Below, piece after piece: positions 9,055-19,677 of a stretch of DNA of 64,000 nucleotides (positions within the stretch are counted from its first letter, which is position 1; each line of letters opens with the position of its first letter). The stretch spans positions 1,163,501-1,227,500 of the forward strand of contig NC_082408.1 of assembly GCF_004011695.2 (NCBI RefSeq). The letters are read 5' to 3'. A program made the position numbers and the translations under genes. The notes beneath the pieces were generated by a model. That model was not told the DNA's origin, searched no databases, and saw only the letters and a list, made by a program, of their open reading frames with translations. Origin of the DNA: Ascochyta rabiei. Its lineage: Eukaryota > Ascomycota > Dothideomycetes > Pleosporales > Didymellaceae.

Positions 9055-10845
9055 ATGAAGACTATTCTACATTCTCCCTCCGCCCGCTCGTTTGCTCCTT
9101 TTGGCCTTGCAGCACGTCTCTCTCTATCTACTAACACTTTGGGTTGCTATAGCACACGTCACCTCACCTGCAACTACAGGCACATCTCTACCACCATGCC
9201 TCCACAGCCCAAACGCAAGTGGCACCGTCCCAGACCCAACGGTGCTGCTCCCAACCCCGCGGCCAACCCTCTCTCGACCGCCGCCCAGCAGCCAAAACGC
9301 CCAAAGGTCGAGGATGCAGTACAGCAGAACGGAGGCCCCACCGGGCCTGTCGACGTCAAGGCCATGTACAGCACATCTGCCGGTAACGTCGAAGCAAAGC
9401 GATTCTCCGAGATGGCGGGTGCACTGGACCAGTCGCTGCTGAACAGCCTGGACAAGATGGGCTTTGAGTTCATGTCGCCTGTCCAGCAGAAGGTTCTCAC
9501 CGAGTTGCCAAACATCACGTCCGACTGCATTGTGCAGGCCAAGACCGGTACTGGCAAGACTGTCGCTTTCCTGCTGCCTGCCATTCAGAACCTTCTCTCT
9601 GGTAATGCTCCTCCCCGAGGCAAGGTCGGCATTCTGATCATCTGCCCTACCCGCGAGCTGGCGCTGCAGATTGCGAAGGAAGCGGGAGGCGTCACTGCCT
9701 GCCTGCCGCGCAGGATGGAGACGCACACTGCCTTTGGAGGTACATCCCGTGCCTCCAACCTCAAGGCCTTCATGAACGGCAATCCTACTATCCTCGTTGC
9801 CACGCCTGGCCGACTGGACGACATTCTCGGCGAAGAAGAGGTCCGCGAAAGGTTCACACACGTCAAGACTGTCGTTCTCGATGAAGCAGACCAGATGCTT
9901 GACGCTGGATTTGCGCCGGCGGTCAAGAAGATTCTCCGTCGTATTCCGCCAAAGAACGACGGATGGCAGGGCATGTGCTTCTCCGCAACCATGAACCCAG
10001 ATGTTATGGATGTCGCCAAGTGTGTACTCTTCCCTGGATATACTACGCTTTCTACCGTGGACCCCAATGAGGTTCCAACCCACGAGCGCGTCCCACAGTT
10101 CTACATCACTGTGCCCTCCGTCACTCAAACCTTCGCTGCCCTCCTGGCTTTGATCGAGCAGGAGTACAACAAGAACTCCACCGACTTCAAGGTGATTGTG
10201 TTCGGCACGACTGCCAACGGCGTAGGCTTGTTCTATGATCTGTACAAGAACGCATTGCCTCAATTCAGGCTCTTTGAGTTGCACAGCCGCATGTCGCAGC
10301 CTGCTCGAACCAAGACAACCCAACAGTTCAAGGATGCTACAAGCGGTATCCTTGTAGCTTCCGACGTGGTTGGCCGTGGCATGGACTTCCCTAATGTCGG
10401 TCTTGTTGTTCAAGTCGGTCTTCCTTCGAGCACCGAGCAGTACGTCCATCGAGTCGGTCGTACTGCCCGCGCTGGCAAGGACGGACGTGCTGTCATTGTT
10501 CTTTCTGAGCAGGAGTCTTTCTTCCCCAAAATCAACAGGACTCTGCCACTTAACCCTTACCCCGTGGACATTGTTTCGCAAGTGCCCAAGCACCAACCGA
10601 CCGTCACCAGAGCGTTCACCAACGTTGAAGAGGAAGCCAAGGCCAAGGCTTATCAGGCATTCCTGGGATATAACAAGACGTTTTTGAAGAAGTTGAAGTT
10701 GTCACCTGCCGAGCTTGTGCGCCTTGCGAACGAGTATGCAAAGGCCATGGGCTGCCCAGAGCCGCCTCTCATTGAGAAGAGCACAGTCGGCAAGATGGGC
10801 CTTAAGGGTGTTCCTGGTCTCAGAATCGGCTCTCGAAGGTCTTAA
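9055..10845 (+). CDS. Mitochondrial DEAD-box RNA helicase, MSS116-type, 596 aa
   Basis: Single exon; the first ATG in frame is at 9055. Residues 1-45 are rich in Arg, Ser and Leu with no acidic residue, a typical mitochondrial presequence. Then come a basic Pro-rich linker, the Q-motif region (Phe117 to Gln144), Walker A AKTGTGKT at 162-169, PTREL at 198-202, TPGR at 250-253, DEAD at 276-279 and SAT at 310-312. The second RecA domain has FELHSRMSQPARTKTTQQF, VASDVVGRGMDFP and QYVHRVGRTARAG. The C-terminal helical extension fits the Mss116 group, which in yeast helps fold group I and II introns and supports mitochondrial translation. All motifs are intact. It is divergent from the amidase. Confidence 0.93.
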   Translation: MKTILHSPSARSFAPFGLAARLSLSTNTLGCYSTRHLTCNYRHISTTMPPQPKRKWHRPRPNGAAPNPAANPLSTAAQQPKRPKVEDAVQQNGGPTGPVDVKAMYSTSAGNVEAKRFSEMAGALDQSLLNSLDKMGFEFMSPVQQKVLTELPNITSDCIVQAKTGTGKTVAFLLPAIQNLLSGNAPPRGKVGILIICPTRELALQIAKEAGGVTACLPRRMETHTAFGGTSRASNLKAFMNGNPTILVATPGRLDDILGEEEVRERFTHVKTVVLDEADQMLDAGFAPAVKKILRRIPPKNDGWQGMCFSATMNPDVMDVAKCVLFPGYTTLSTVDPNEVPTHERVPQFYITVPSVTQTFAALLALIEQEYNKNSTDFKVIVFGTTANGVGLFYDLYKNALPQFRLFELHSRMSQPARTKTTQQFKDATSGILVASDVVGRGMDFPNVGLVVQVGLPSSTEQYVHRVGRTARAGKDGRAVIVLSEQESFFPKINRTLPLNPYPVDIVSQVPKHQPTVTRAFTNVEEEAKAKAYQAFLGYNKTFLKKLKLSPAELVRLANEYAKAMGCPEPPLIEKSTVGKMGLKGVPGLRIGSRRS

Positions 10846-12026
10846 GCCACGAACTGAGCCTGTCTAGGCAGGCGCGTTCAATACCGACCGCGTCAGAAAC
10901 TCGTTATCAGCACAAGTAGTATCTTTCGACGCCTCTGTTTTCCTCTGCAGTCTGTTGCATGATACCCGGCGTTCCTGGAAGACGGCGTTGCATACTGGAT
11001 TTCATTCTAGACCGAGCGGCCCATACGAATGTTGCGGACTCGTACTTTTCAATAGAACCAACATAGACGTACTACCTCAATAAGTTGGAGCCGGTTTTGA
11101 TGTGGCTGACTTCTCTTTCCCAGACGATTTGTGAGGACGTAAGGGAGACCCAAAGAGCTGGACGCGTAACACAGGAAGCATGAATGGTTTCGCCACCCAG
11201 TCACTTATGAATATTTCCTACATCACTTGTTGGTATGCTGATATTCGGCTACGAGGCTTAGAAGAATCGGTGATGCTGTCCTCTTCTTTTGGTTACTTCT
11301 TTCCCCACACAACCCTCATCCTCAGCAACCCATGTTCCCCAAGAACGTTTCAATGAAACGTTTTTCGACGAAGCCGAGGCACATGTCGTCCTTGATGTCA
11401 CACATACATTGGTGCAACCATAACCATCAGAGCATGGAAGGGTGGTACCTGCATCAAGACTCTGTGGTACCACTCCCTTCGCTAGCTCATCCGATTGCGC
11501 AGGGTCCAGACACGCAAGCGCGCATCCTCGGCACTGGTATCGTCGTGTCCGTCTGCCGGGTTTTGATCGTCACCGTGTTGGTGGTGCTGGATACGTAGGG
11601 TGAACCCTCAAGGCACATCCGAGACTTCGTGAGCTATTGAAGTGCTTTGAATAGCTATTGTGCGAGGCTGCCAATACATCATGACGACTGAGAGCACCGG
11701 TAAGGTGAGCCAGACCTCGAATCTCCACTGAATGGGAGCTCCATGCGGCATGTTTCGAGACCTTGTGTGCCTTCACCTCGACCTAGCTCAGGGACAAACC
11801 TCATGAGCTGACGTGCAGCTGTTGAAGCCACTCAACCGGTGAATCTTGGTCTACATGGTGCGATTATTAGCAAGAGGCAAGAGCTCCCTTGCTGTCACTC
11901 AAACAGTCATCAAGACGAGTATATAGCGGCCTCAACATCCACATCAGGTAGCCATCCAGCAGCCCACTCTCGCTTCTTTCATTAGCTCTTTCTGTCTCTC
12001 GTTCCATTTTCGAGCAATTGTTCAAG
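10846..12026. other. Intergenic region of about 1.2 kb
   Basis: No supported gene. It carries the helicase 3' flank and the promoter of the secreted-protein gene. Short open frames near 11258-11600 show no domain. Confidence 0.5.
11920..11926 (+). promoter_or_regulatory. Probable TATA box of the secreted-protein gene
   Basis: TATATAG about 100 bp before the ATG at 12027, followed by a CT-rich stretch, which is a common fungal core promoter layout. Assignment is by position and sequence only. Confidence 0.45.
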
Positions 12027-13415
12027 ATGCTCGTTCCGTTCTTCATTGCTGCTATTGCGGCTATCCCTGCCGTACAGGCCCAGGATGTCACTGCCTCCGT
12101 CACTCGATGCACAACTCGCTTTGGCATGTTCCCTGCACCTACCGGAGCCTCACTCGACACCTGGTACAACTATGCGACTACCACCAACAGCTTCGCGGTG
12201 ACAAGCACCACTCAGGAGACCACTACCGTTACTCCTTCAGCAACTACCTTCACCGATGTCGTCAACATCACTTCCACATTCTTCACTACCTCGACGTCCG
12301 TACCGGCCGCGGTCGTAGTCCCTACAGCAGCTGGCTTTTTCCCGCTCCTTACCGCCATGGCCACCCCCGCTGCCACCCCCATGGGCCGCTACAAGCGTGC
12401 TCTCATCGGATCTCGCTCGGAGCACATCCACAAGGTCAAGCGCCAGACCGCGCCCGGCAACACTGCAGGCTTCATCGTGTCTGCTGATGGCAGCACTTCC
12501 AACCTCAACCGCATCTACCCTCAGCGAGTCGTCTGCCGTGTTGCAGTTACCGTTAACAGCACTGCGACCACCATCGTTACCGGCCTGCCCAAGACGGAGG
12601 TTCTGGTTCCGGCTACTGCTACTGCTGTTAGCACCGCGACGTTCAGTGTCACCGAGACAATCATCGAGGTTGTGGCTCGTCCTACCACCTATGCAGCCTG
12701 TGAGGCCAACAACGTTGGTAAGTGCACTGCTCACTCATTCATGTTTCACCAACATCAGTGTCCCTACTAACTCCGCCAAGTCTCTCATGTCCCCGGCTTC
12801 GACAACGAGCAAATCTACTTCGACCGCATCGTCTTCCGCCCGACCGAAGGATTCCCCGCCGCCAACAGCCTCGTAGTCAACACGACATCTGCCATCAACT
12901 GCTGCATTGCATGCCAGAACCAGCCTTTCTGCGCTGGTTCCTTCTACGCACCTTCGCGCCAAGCGTGCCACCTGCAGCTGACCCAGGCAGCGCCCGCGCC
13001 CGCGCCTCCCTCGCTGCCAGCCTCCAACTCCAGCCTGCTCATCGCCGCGGCCTCAGGCGCGCCCTACCCGATTCCCGGAAACGAGACGGTGATACTGTAC
13101 GCAACCGCCAGCGGCATGGCGCCCTCGGGTCTCTCGACCATGGTGCCCATCGCAACGCCCATCTCGGACGGCGGTATGAGCATCCAGCCCATCTCGGAGC
13201 CAGCCAGCACCGGCACGCCCTCGAACCCGGGTAGCGGAACCTGCTCCATCGGCTCGCTGAGCCTGTACCTGGGCGTTGCGCGGGGCCAGAAGGATTTCCC
13301 AGAGGACGTGGCGCTCAGCTTCTCCAACGGGCCGTGTGGTCGCATGAGCATCGATTTCGAGGCTGTTACGCCCGAGACGAACGATGTGATTGCTAGGCGC
13401 ATGATTAGCATCTAA
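12027..13415 (+). CDS. Secreted Thr/Ser-rich protein with a cysteine cluster, 2 exons, 441 aa
   Basis: Exons 12027-12717 and 12781-13415 flank a 63-bp intron with donor GTAAGT, branch CTAAC and acceptor AAG; the join is in frame. The N-terminus MLVPFFIAAIAAIPAVQAQ is a clear signal peptide with an AQA-type cleavage site. Residues 30-110 are Thr/Ser/Val-rich and likely O-glycosylated. MGRYKR and HKVKR are two dibasic sites of the kind cut by Kex2. The second exon has INCCIACQNQPFCAGSFYAP...ACHLQ, a Cys spacing reminiscent of PAN/Apple-like folds, then an Ala/Pro linker and a C-terminal domain with GTCSIG and CGRMSID. No GPI-anchor signal is evident. I do not recognise a named family; an extracellular or cell-wall role is inferred from the signal peptide. 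Confidence 0.85.
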
Positions 13416-14797
13416 GGCCGAGACTGTGCCTTTCCAGGACGAGGAAGGAGGGGAGGAAAGCAGGGACAAGGCGGTGATGCATGGAGGACGGTTGTGTAAA
13501 AGGCGATTAGGGTTGGGGTGGTTGGAGTCCCCTTGTATCCATGTCACTCATTCACGCTCTGGATTTTTTCTTGGCTCGCTGTTTTGGATTCGCTGTCTTG
13601 GATTGCTTGAACTCTGTAAGACTTTCACTTCTAGACATATTTCGTGGCCGACGACGGTCTTTTTGCTGGATAGTCAGGCTTGTAGAAATTTGTATCGCAT
13701 TGCATTGCATAGTACCACGACGAGAGATTCTCCGCTTGCTTGAAACTGAGTGGCTTTGTGCATCGCGCAGGATGTCCCCGGGGGGTCTACGTAGTGTGTG
13801 GTGTGGTGTTCTTTGTGTTCTTTGTGTGCTTGGAGTATGTGTAGATTCGTGGCTTGAGTAGTTGTGAGGATCCTAAAGGACATCCCTACCTAGCCTTGCT
13901 GAGATGCTATTTCTGGCATGCGGTGGGACCACGCAGACAAAGAGACAAAAGAGCCAGTAACGGTCACTGGCGGAGGTCACTGGCAGCCTGGAGTTCGCAT
14001 CGATGGTCGTGTGGATCTGCCGGGCCGGGTGGACAGAGACAGACATGCATGGTGCGCTGCGAGCAAGGGAAGAAGAGTGGATCACGACAGGGCTGACTGC
14101 ATCGTCATCAGCCGTTCGGTAGTGTTGCTATGGAGACAGTTGTTCATGTTGAAGATCACCGGAGAGACAAGCTCGTGAGCGTCCTCATTCTCGAGCTGTT
14201 CACGCGGTGGGCAAGACAGGTGACAGGACAGGGGATGAGATGGGATGGATGGGAGGTTCCAACACGATCCACGGAACAGGCTCTGCTGATTTGGACGTAT
14301 GGGCGTGTGGAGGCTCGAGCGAGGGTTTGCTGAATTGCAGTCAGATGCGCGGACGGATTCAACGGAACCCACTCCGGGATCGTGATGATAAGGTTTCGCT
14401 TAGGAGCTGATTGTGGCTGGTGGCTTGCGCATTGCAAGTACGAGCGTTGGCGCAGGTGTACGAGATTTGAGAAAGGAGAAGTGACGGGGATGTAGATGTG
14501 CAGTCCGATTAGACAACGGTTCAGGCTGCATGACGAACGGCGAATTAAGGAGATGTACGTTGAGAAGAAGCTGGTACTGGTAGCGACCAGTGTGGCCCTC
14601 GCATGAACCTGTCATCTGCTAAACAACGGTGTGATGGAGGGACCCGCCCTGATGTCACGGGTCGTGGACGTGCGGGCGTGTGCACGTTTGAGTGTTCTCT
14701 CTGAGGGGACAGTGAGGATCGCATTGTCATGGAGTGCCGAGATGCAGCAGGCGATTTCCGGTGATTGCCATGATCGTCCTTCTAGACCGCAGCGAGG

Positions 14798-14876
14798 CAT
14801 GGTGGTGCTGGCTGTGCTGGCTGGTCCCTAGTGCTGGTTGGTGGTGCTGGCTGGTGGCGCTGGTTGGTGGAGCTGT
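14798..14876. repeat. Degenerate GCTGGTKG-type simple repeat
   Basis: Repeated GTGCTGGCTG, GCTGGTTGGTG and GGTGGCGCTGG words run without other content. Confidence 0.75.
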
Positions 14877-15136
14877 GAGCTGCAACCAGCATGTCCCGCG
14901 TCGTGGCTTGTCGAGTTTCATGCTGGCCCAGGCTCGCGAGTGGAGGGCAAGTGGCACACGACAGGGCCCAGGCAGTGCAGCAGAACCGCTTTGCGCTGCG
15001 CTGGTCGTTGGCTACCGGCTGTCGTTGACGACAAGCGTCGCGGTGCGTTGTGCAGCGCTAGTCGACGACGGCCTCGCAGCAGCAGACAGCCGTTGACGAA
15101 GCTGGATCTGCTCGCAACAGGAGCAGCGGGCTCATG

Positions 15137-15201
15137 ACTAGACGACTACCTAGTAGATGACTACTGTGTGGATGACTACTGTGTACTATGTAGATGACTA
15201 G
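15137..15201. repeat. GATGACTACTGTGT-type short tandem repeats
   Basis: Several copies of a unit around GATGACTACTGTGT, interleaved with TAGATGACTA words; copies are imperfect. Confidence 0.7.
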
Positions 15202-15478
15202 CTTGGGCCGCGAGCGACAGGCGCCGTGAGCGTGTGTGCGCGCGTCCGTGAGCTACCTAACAGCTGGCTAGCCTGCGAGCTGGCCCGACGTTATTCCTGG
15301 CCGCCCTGTCGCCATTCCACAATGACGCGCGATCGATGCGTGGAACGCGCAGGGCCGGCGCTGTGATTGGACAGACCCCCTTGCACGACTGCTCCTTCCC
15401 TTGCGGCATCCGGGCCCGCCAAGGCAGGAAGGAGCAGCTGCGGCTGATTCCCAGTCGCTCTTGACTTGCTGCTGTACC

Positions 15479-15620
15479 GGTAGCTTGTAGGTAGCCTGTA
15501 GCCTGTAGCCTGTAGTTTGTAGCTTGTGGCTTGTAGCTTGTAGCCCGTATCTTGTAGCCCGTATCTTGTACCCCGTACGCTGATTGCTGGCCGCTGGTCG
15601 CTGGTCACTGGTCGCTGATA
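15479..15620. repeat. Minisatellite of TAGCYTG / TAGCCCGTATCTTG units and CTGGTCG units
   Basis: The 15479-15580 part alternates TAGCCTG, TAGCTTG and TAGCCCGTATCTTG; the 15587-15620 part is (CTGGTCG/CTGGTCA)n. Low complexity, no coding value. Confidence 0.8.
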
Positions 15621-15684
15621 CGCAGCCTGTTCCCCCACGTTTGCCCGTTGCACCCTCCGTCCCAACGCGCCTGCTCTTGGTGTA

Positions 15685-15771
15685 CACAACACGACAGAAC
15701 ACAACACAACACAACACGACACAACACAACACAACACAATACAACACAACACAACACAACACAACACAACA
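15685..15771. repeat. (ACAAC)n pentanucleotide microsatellite
   Basis: Nearly pure ACAAC repeat of about 85 bp with a few ACGAC, AGAAC and ATACA variants. It contains almost no G on the plus strand and lies about 460 bp before the forkhead ATG. Confidence 0.95.
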
Positions 15772-16234
15772 AGCGCACCATTTCCGTACGCAAGCAAAGC
15801 ACACGCTCCGCCCGCCATCGCCGATCAGGCCATTGCCCACGGATCTGCCGTCACTGGCTGCCTGTTAGCGCCGGCAAGCGAGTCGCTCGGCCGCTTCACA
15901 TCGCTCTCCGCACAGGCAAGACAGCAGCCCACCGCCTCGACCGCGCTCCTGCCCTCACCGCCGCTCCCAAGCACTACCCAACTTCCCAGTCTCGACGTCG
16001 CATGACAGACAGCGCCCTCCTGTCTGCATTCACCGCCCAGACCAACACATCCAGCACACCTTCGCCAACGGTCCGCACGGCCATCGTCATCGCAATCTCC
16101 TGCACCTCCTCATTCGCCGACCGTGCTCCGTAGCCTGGCCTGCCCCGTTTCGCAAATCTCTACGCGACTTCACGCGTCAAAGCGTCTGGAGAGACTATAC
16201 AAGCTCTCCAAGCACGTCGGCCGTCTCGCATGTA

Positions 16235-18520
16235 ATGGCAGCAGCGCGCCGACAGCCGTCCATGCAGATTTTTCAGGATCCTGCACCACCCCACGACCAC
16301 CACGAGGCCGCCGCCTACGACCCGCGCTATCTCGACGCCTTTGTGAGCATCGTCGACGTGTCCAACGACGCCCACACCCTCCTCGCCGCCCCGTCCTCTC
16401 TCTCCACCAAGCCGTCGCCGCGCAAAGGCCAACACGACTCCAGCTCACCCCTACGCAACGTCCTCGGCGACAAGGGCGTCAACGTCAACCTCCCACCACC
16501 CAGGGAGCAGCGTTTCCGCACAGACGCGCCCATGAAGACGCGACAGCCCGAGCAACCGCACACCATGGCGCCCGTCCACCACTGGCCTGGCCTCCCATCC
16601 TCCCAAGCGGACAAGGAAAACGCGTACCCCTACTCGGACCCCAAGATGATTGCCATGTCAGCCGCAGAGCCACCGGCCAAGCAAACCTGCAACAACAAGC
16701 GCGCCTTGATGGATACAGCGCCATTGCGCGATCGCAGCAAGAAGCAGAAGGTCGCCAAAGAAGTCAAGATCGAAGAATCCGAAGGACCCCTGCCAGAGCC
16801 GGACGACATGCCTTCCGTCGAGGACGACGGCAGCAAGCCCTCGTACAGCTACGCAATGCTCATTGGAATGGCCATTCTCCGCGCTCCGAGTCGCCGTCTC
16901 ACTTTGGCGCAGATCTACAAGTGGATCTCAGACACATTTGCATTCTACCGCAACTCGCAAGAGACCGGGTGGCAGAACAGCATCCGCCACAACCTTAGCC
17001 TTAGCAAAGCCTTCTCGAAGCAGGAGCGACCAAAGGATGATCCTGGAAAAGGCCACTACTGGATCATCAATGCCGGTTTCGAGAAGCAGTACCACAAGGT
17101 CAAGTCAACACGCCGCTCTACCAACCCTGACGGATTTGTCCCAGCATACCCCAGCGACCTGCCTCGCCCTTCCACGTCAACGTCTGCTAGCTTCCCACCC
17201 ATGAGCTCGACCAAAGGGTTTGACTCAAGCAGATTCCCAGAGCCAGACGAGACTGAACTGCCAGATTCGGATGCTACTATCCCGTGCTCAGACCCTGCTG
17301 CCCATGACGGCCATGACTCGATGAACATGCCACCGCCGCGCACTATGCCATCCTCACCACCACCAGCTGACATCCAGTCATCTCCGCCGCCGCCCGTCTC
17401 AAGGTCGCGCTCTGTTCGCGAGGATACCCCACCACGAGCACCTCGCTTCCCTTCCAACAGCCGGTCAGGTGGACGCCGGCGCAAGTTCAACGGTCTCGGT
17501 GACAGCGGATACTACTCGTCGATTGAGTCATCTGCCATCAAAGGCAACCCGCTTGGACCACTTCTCACTTCCGAGGCAGATCTCGATCGACCAAGCATCA
17601 AGAGGGGACGTGCTGAAGAGGAAATTGCCCGGATACGTGGCTCCTCATACGACTCCCCGTCCAAGGCTAGGCATCACATGAAGCAGCCGAATGCTGCCCA
17701 ACCCATCTCGTCGCCCTTCCGCCCAGGTGACAAGATCAGTGGAAACCCACTCACCCCTGCCATCGTCTTCAAGCGTCCTGCCCTGCCTCCTGCCTCCGCA
17801 TCGCCGAACACCAATCTGCGAAACCACAGGAACAAGATGCGGGAGCTCGTCGGCGGCTCGCCAGACAAGAGCTTGGCGATGTGGGCCGACACTTCCTTCC
17901 TCGACGCCAAAGGCTGGAGTCCCGCTGTGTCGATCCCCAACGAAGAGCATGTCAACCTTGTTGGCGAAGGTTTCGAGAGCACATTCGACATCTTCGGGGA
18001 TTTCAGCTACAACGAAAGCCCTCTCAAGCGTAGCATGAGCATGAAGCGTCCCCGCATGGAACGCGCTGTCACCACCAGTGGTGTTCTTGCTGACATCACT
18101 GGCTCCAAGGGCAACATGATGAACTCGCCCACCCCCAATTGGAAGATGGCATCTTCTTTCCTCAACATTCCTAACCTTTCACCCATCAAGGGCATGTCAC
18201 CGCTGAAAGCTCCGCAGCTGAAGCCTTCGACATCGACACCATTGGCAGGCCTTGGGCTCTCTCTCCCCGGACCGAACAAGGAAAACGGCTTGCCTGGTCT
18301 TTGCCCTTCGCAGCCCTTCAGCGCTCCTTCCACGCAGCAGCAGAGCAAGGATGACGACGACATCTTCCATCTCCTGCACAGCGATGAGTCCGAGCCTGGT
18401 ATCGATCTGCTTCAAGGGTTCGAGAAGATCGGTGCGCGTCCGTCTGCTGTTGCGCCGAACGGATCACCCAAGAAGCTGTCGCGACCTGGTCTGACTCGTA
18501 GCAGCACTGTTCGATTCTGA
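16235..18520 (+). CDS. Forkhead transcription factor (Hcm1/Sep1-like), 761 aa
   Basis: Single exon from ATG 16235. The forkhead DNA-binding domain spans about residues 201-290: KPSYSYAMLIGMAILRAP, LAQIYKWISDTFAFYR, the recognition helix WQNSIRHNLSLSKAF at 246-260, and GKGHYWIINAG. No FHA domain precedes it, which argues for the Hcm1/Sep1 type and against Fkh1/Fkh2. In yeasts these proteins drive cell-cycle genes for S-phase, chromosome segregation and septation. The rest is Ser/Pro-rich with many S/T-P sites (SPIKGMSPLK, SPLKRSMSMK) suited to CDK phosphorylation. KEN motifs at 127-129 (ADKENAYP) and 682-684 (PNKENGLP) are possible APC/C degrons. Nuclear location is inferred. Confidence 0.9.
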   Translation: MAAARRQPSMQIFQDPAPPHDHHEAAAYDPRYLDAFVSIVDVSNDAHTLLAAPSSLSTKPSPRKGQHDSSSPLRNVLGDKGVNVNLPPPREQRFRTDAPMKTRQPEQPHTMAPVHHWPGLPSSQADKENAYPYSDPKMIAMSAAEPPAKQTCNNKRALMDTAPLRDRSKKQKVAKEVKIEESEGPLPEPDDMPSVEDDGSKPSYSYAMLIGMAILRAPSRRLTLAQIYKWISDTFAFYRNSQETGWQNSIRHNLSLSKAFSKQERPKDDPGKGHYWIINAGFEKQYHKVKSTRRSTNPDGFVPAYPSDLPRPSTSTSASFPPMSSTKGFDSSRFPEPDETELPDSDATIPCSDPAAHDGHDSMNMPPPRTMPSSPPPADIQSSPPPPVSRSRSVREDTPPRAPRFPSNSRSGGRRRKFNGLGDSGYYSSIESSAIKGNPLGPLLTSEADLDRPSIKRGRAEEEIARIRGSSYDSPSKARHHMKQPNAAQPISSPFRPGDKISGNPLTPAIVFKRPALPPASASPNTNLRNHRNKMRELVGGSPDKSLAMWADTSFLDAKGWSPAVSIPNEEHVNLVGEGFESTFDIFGDFSYNESPLKRSMSMKRPRMERAVTTSGVLADITGSKGNMMNSPTPNWKMASSFLNIPNLSPIKGMSPLKAPQLKPSTSTPLAGLGLSLPGPNKENGLPGLCPSQPFSAPSTQQQSKDDDDIFHLLHSDESEPGIDLLQGFEKIGARPSAVAPNGSPKKLSRPGLTRSSTVRF

Positions 18521-19677
18521 GCTTGCATAACGAACGTGGACACCGCTCATCTTCAAAATGAACCACAGCCGGGGTTTGAGCGTTGTCGCTGAGTAGTAGC
18601 CGCCCGCGAGGCTGGCTCCCAGCGACGACTCAACATAGCCAGGTTGGTGGAACATTTGAGGCTGAGCTGTCTGCACGCGTATTGCTTGATAAAGCCTACA
18701 TGATACCCCCTTTCGCGATCCTTTCTATTGATTGGGTGCTTTGTCCTTCCCTCCCACATCACCTCTCAGGCCACTACCTACTATCTTACTCTTCTTCGAG
18801 GACACTTGGATACACACTTTGGGGTCCATCTTCTGGATAATCCTCTCTTACGATGTCACGACGAATGATACCCACGATAGCAATGGCCAGGCCCTTCTAC
18901 GTATAGCGCTTTAACCCCATACTGGTTCATATCGGACACGGCGTTCTGGTTCAAAGGGTCTCGTGGGCTCGCATATTACCCTGTGTTTTCTGTGCCAAAC
19001 TAAGGCAATGGCGTTTTCCTGGTCCGATTCAAGTGCAGCAGCACGGTAATCCCATATACTTTATCCCAGCATGTTTTCTCAGCAGCAATAGCGGAGTGAT
19101 GCGATGCATCAGCAGTTCGTTCTCGAGGCTGGACGCACGTCGGTCATAGTTACCTGGACAGCGATGTGCTCGTCTCGTCTGCTTAGCGAAATGTAATCTT
19201 TCGACACTCTTCCAGTCTATGCATGCTGCTGTCGTCTTTTGTGATCTTGTTCGTTCTACTAACAATGCACATCAGGGAGCTGTTTTGAGTCACAACCAGT
19301 CCCTGCATCCACCTCTCGTTCCTTCTCTCCTTGTACCCCTTAGCCTGGCAGGCTTGCCCGATTCTAGCACGAACCTTGCTTTTTGCGATTTTACGCCAGC
19401 GGTACATACCTGACCCATATCCCTCAAGACCATCGCATACGCCAGACAACATTGACTCGCAGTCAACGTTTCAAATGCCTCTGCCAGTGACAAGGCTGAC
19501 CAGCTCGCGCTCAGCTTTCTCGGCTCGATGCAGTGAGGTGGCTGTGGCTGCAGCTGCAGGATCGTATCACCCCGCCTGTGAGCGCCAGGCTGCACGCACC
19601 GTGGGCGTTATGTCTTCAGCCTGATCGCAATAAGATCTCTTTCTCCTCAGCTCTGCGACACGAGTCCCTCATACGTT
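18521..19677. other. Intergenic region of about 1.15 kb
   Basis: No supported gene; short frames lack domain resemblance. It separates the forkhead gene from the decayed STAND gene. Confidence 0.5.

Larger units (their letters stand above)
13416..16234. other. Long repeat-rich intergenic region upstream of the forkhead gene
   Basis: 2.8 kb without a supported gene. The right half holds several simple repeats, listed separately, and ends in a CT/CA-rich stretch that is probably the forkhead gene's leader. Long regions upstream of transcription factor genes are common in filamentous fungi. Confidence 0.55.

Noticed and set aside
9124..10596. A 490-codon minus-strand open frame over the helicase gene
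   Set aside because: It is the antisense of a well-supported DEAD-box gene and shows no domain; long shadow frames are common opposite GC-rich coding sequence.
15268..15840. Overlapping frames of 175-190 codons on the minus strand
   Set aside because: Their sequence is translated microsatellite (CVVLCCVV-type) and minisatellite; not protein-like.
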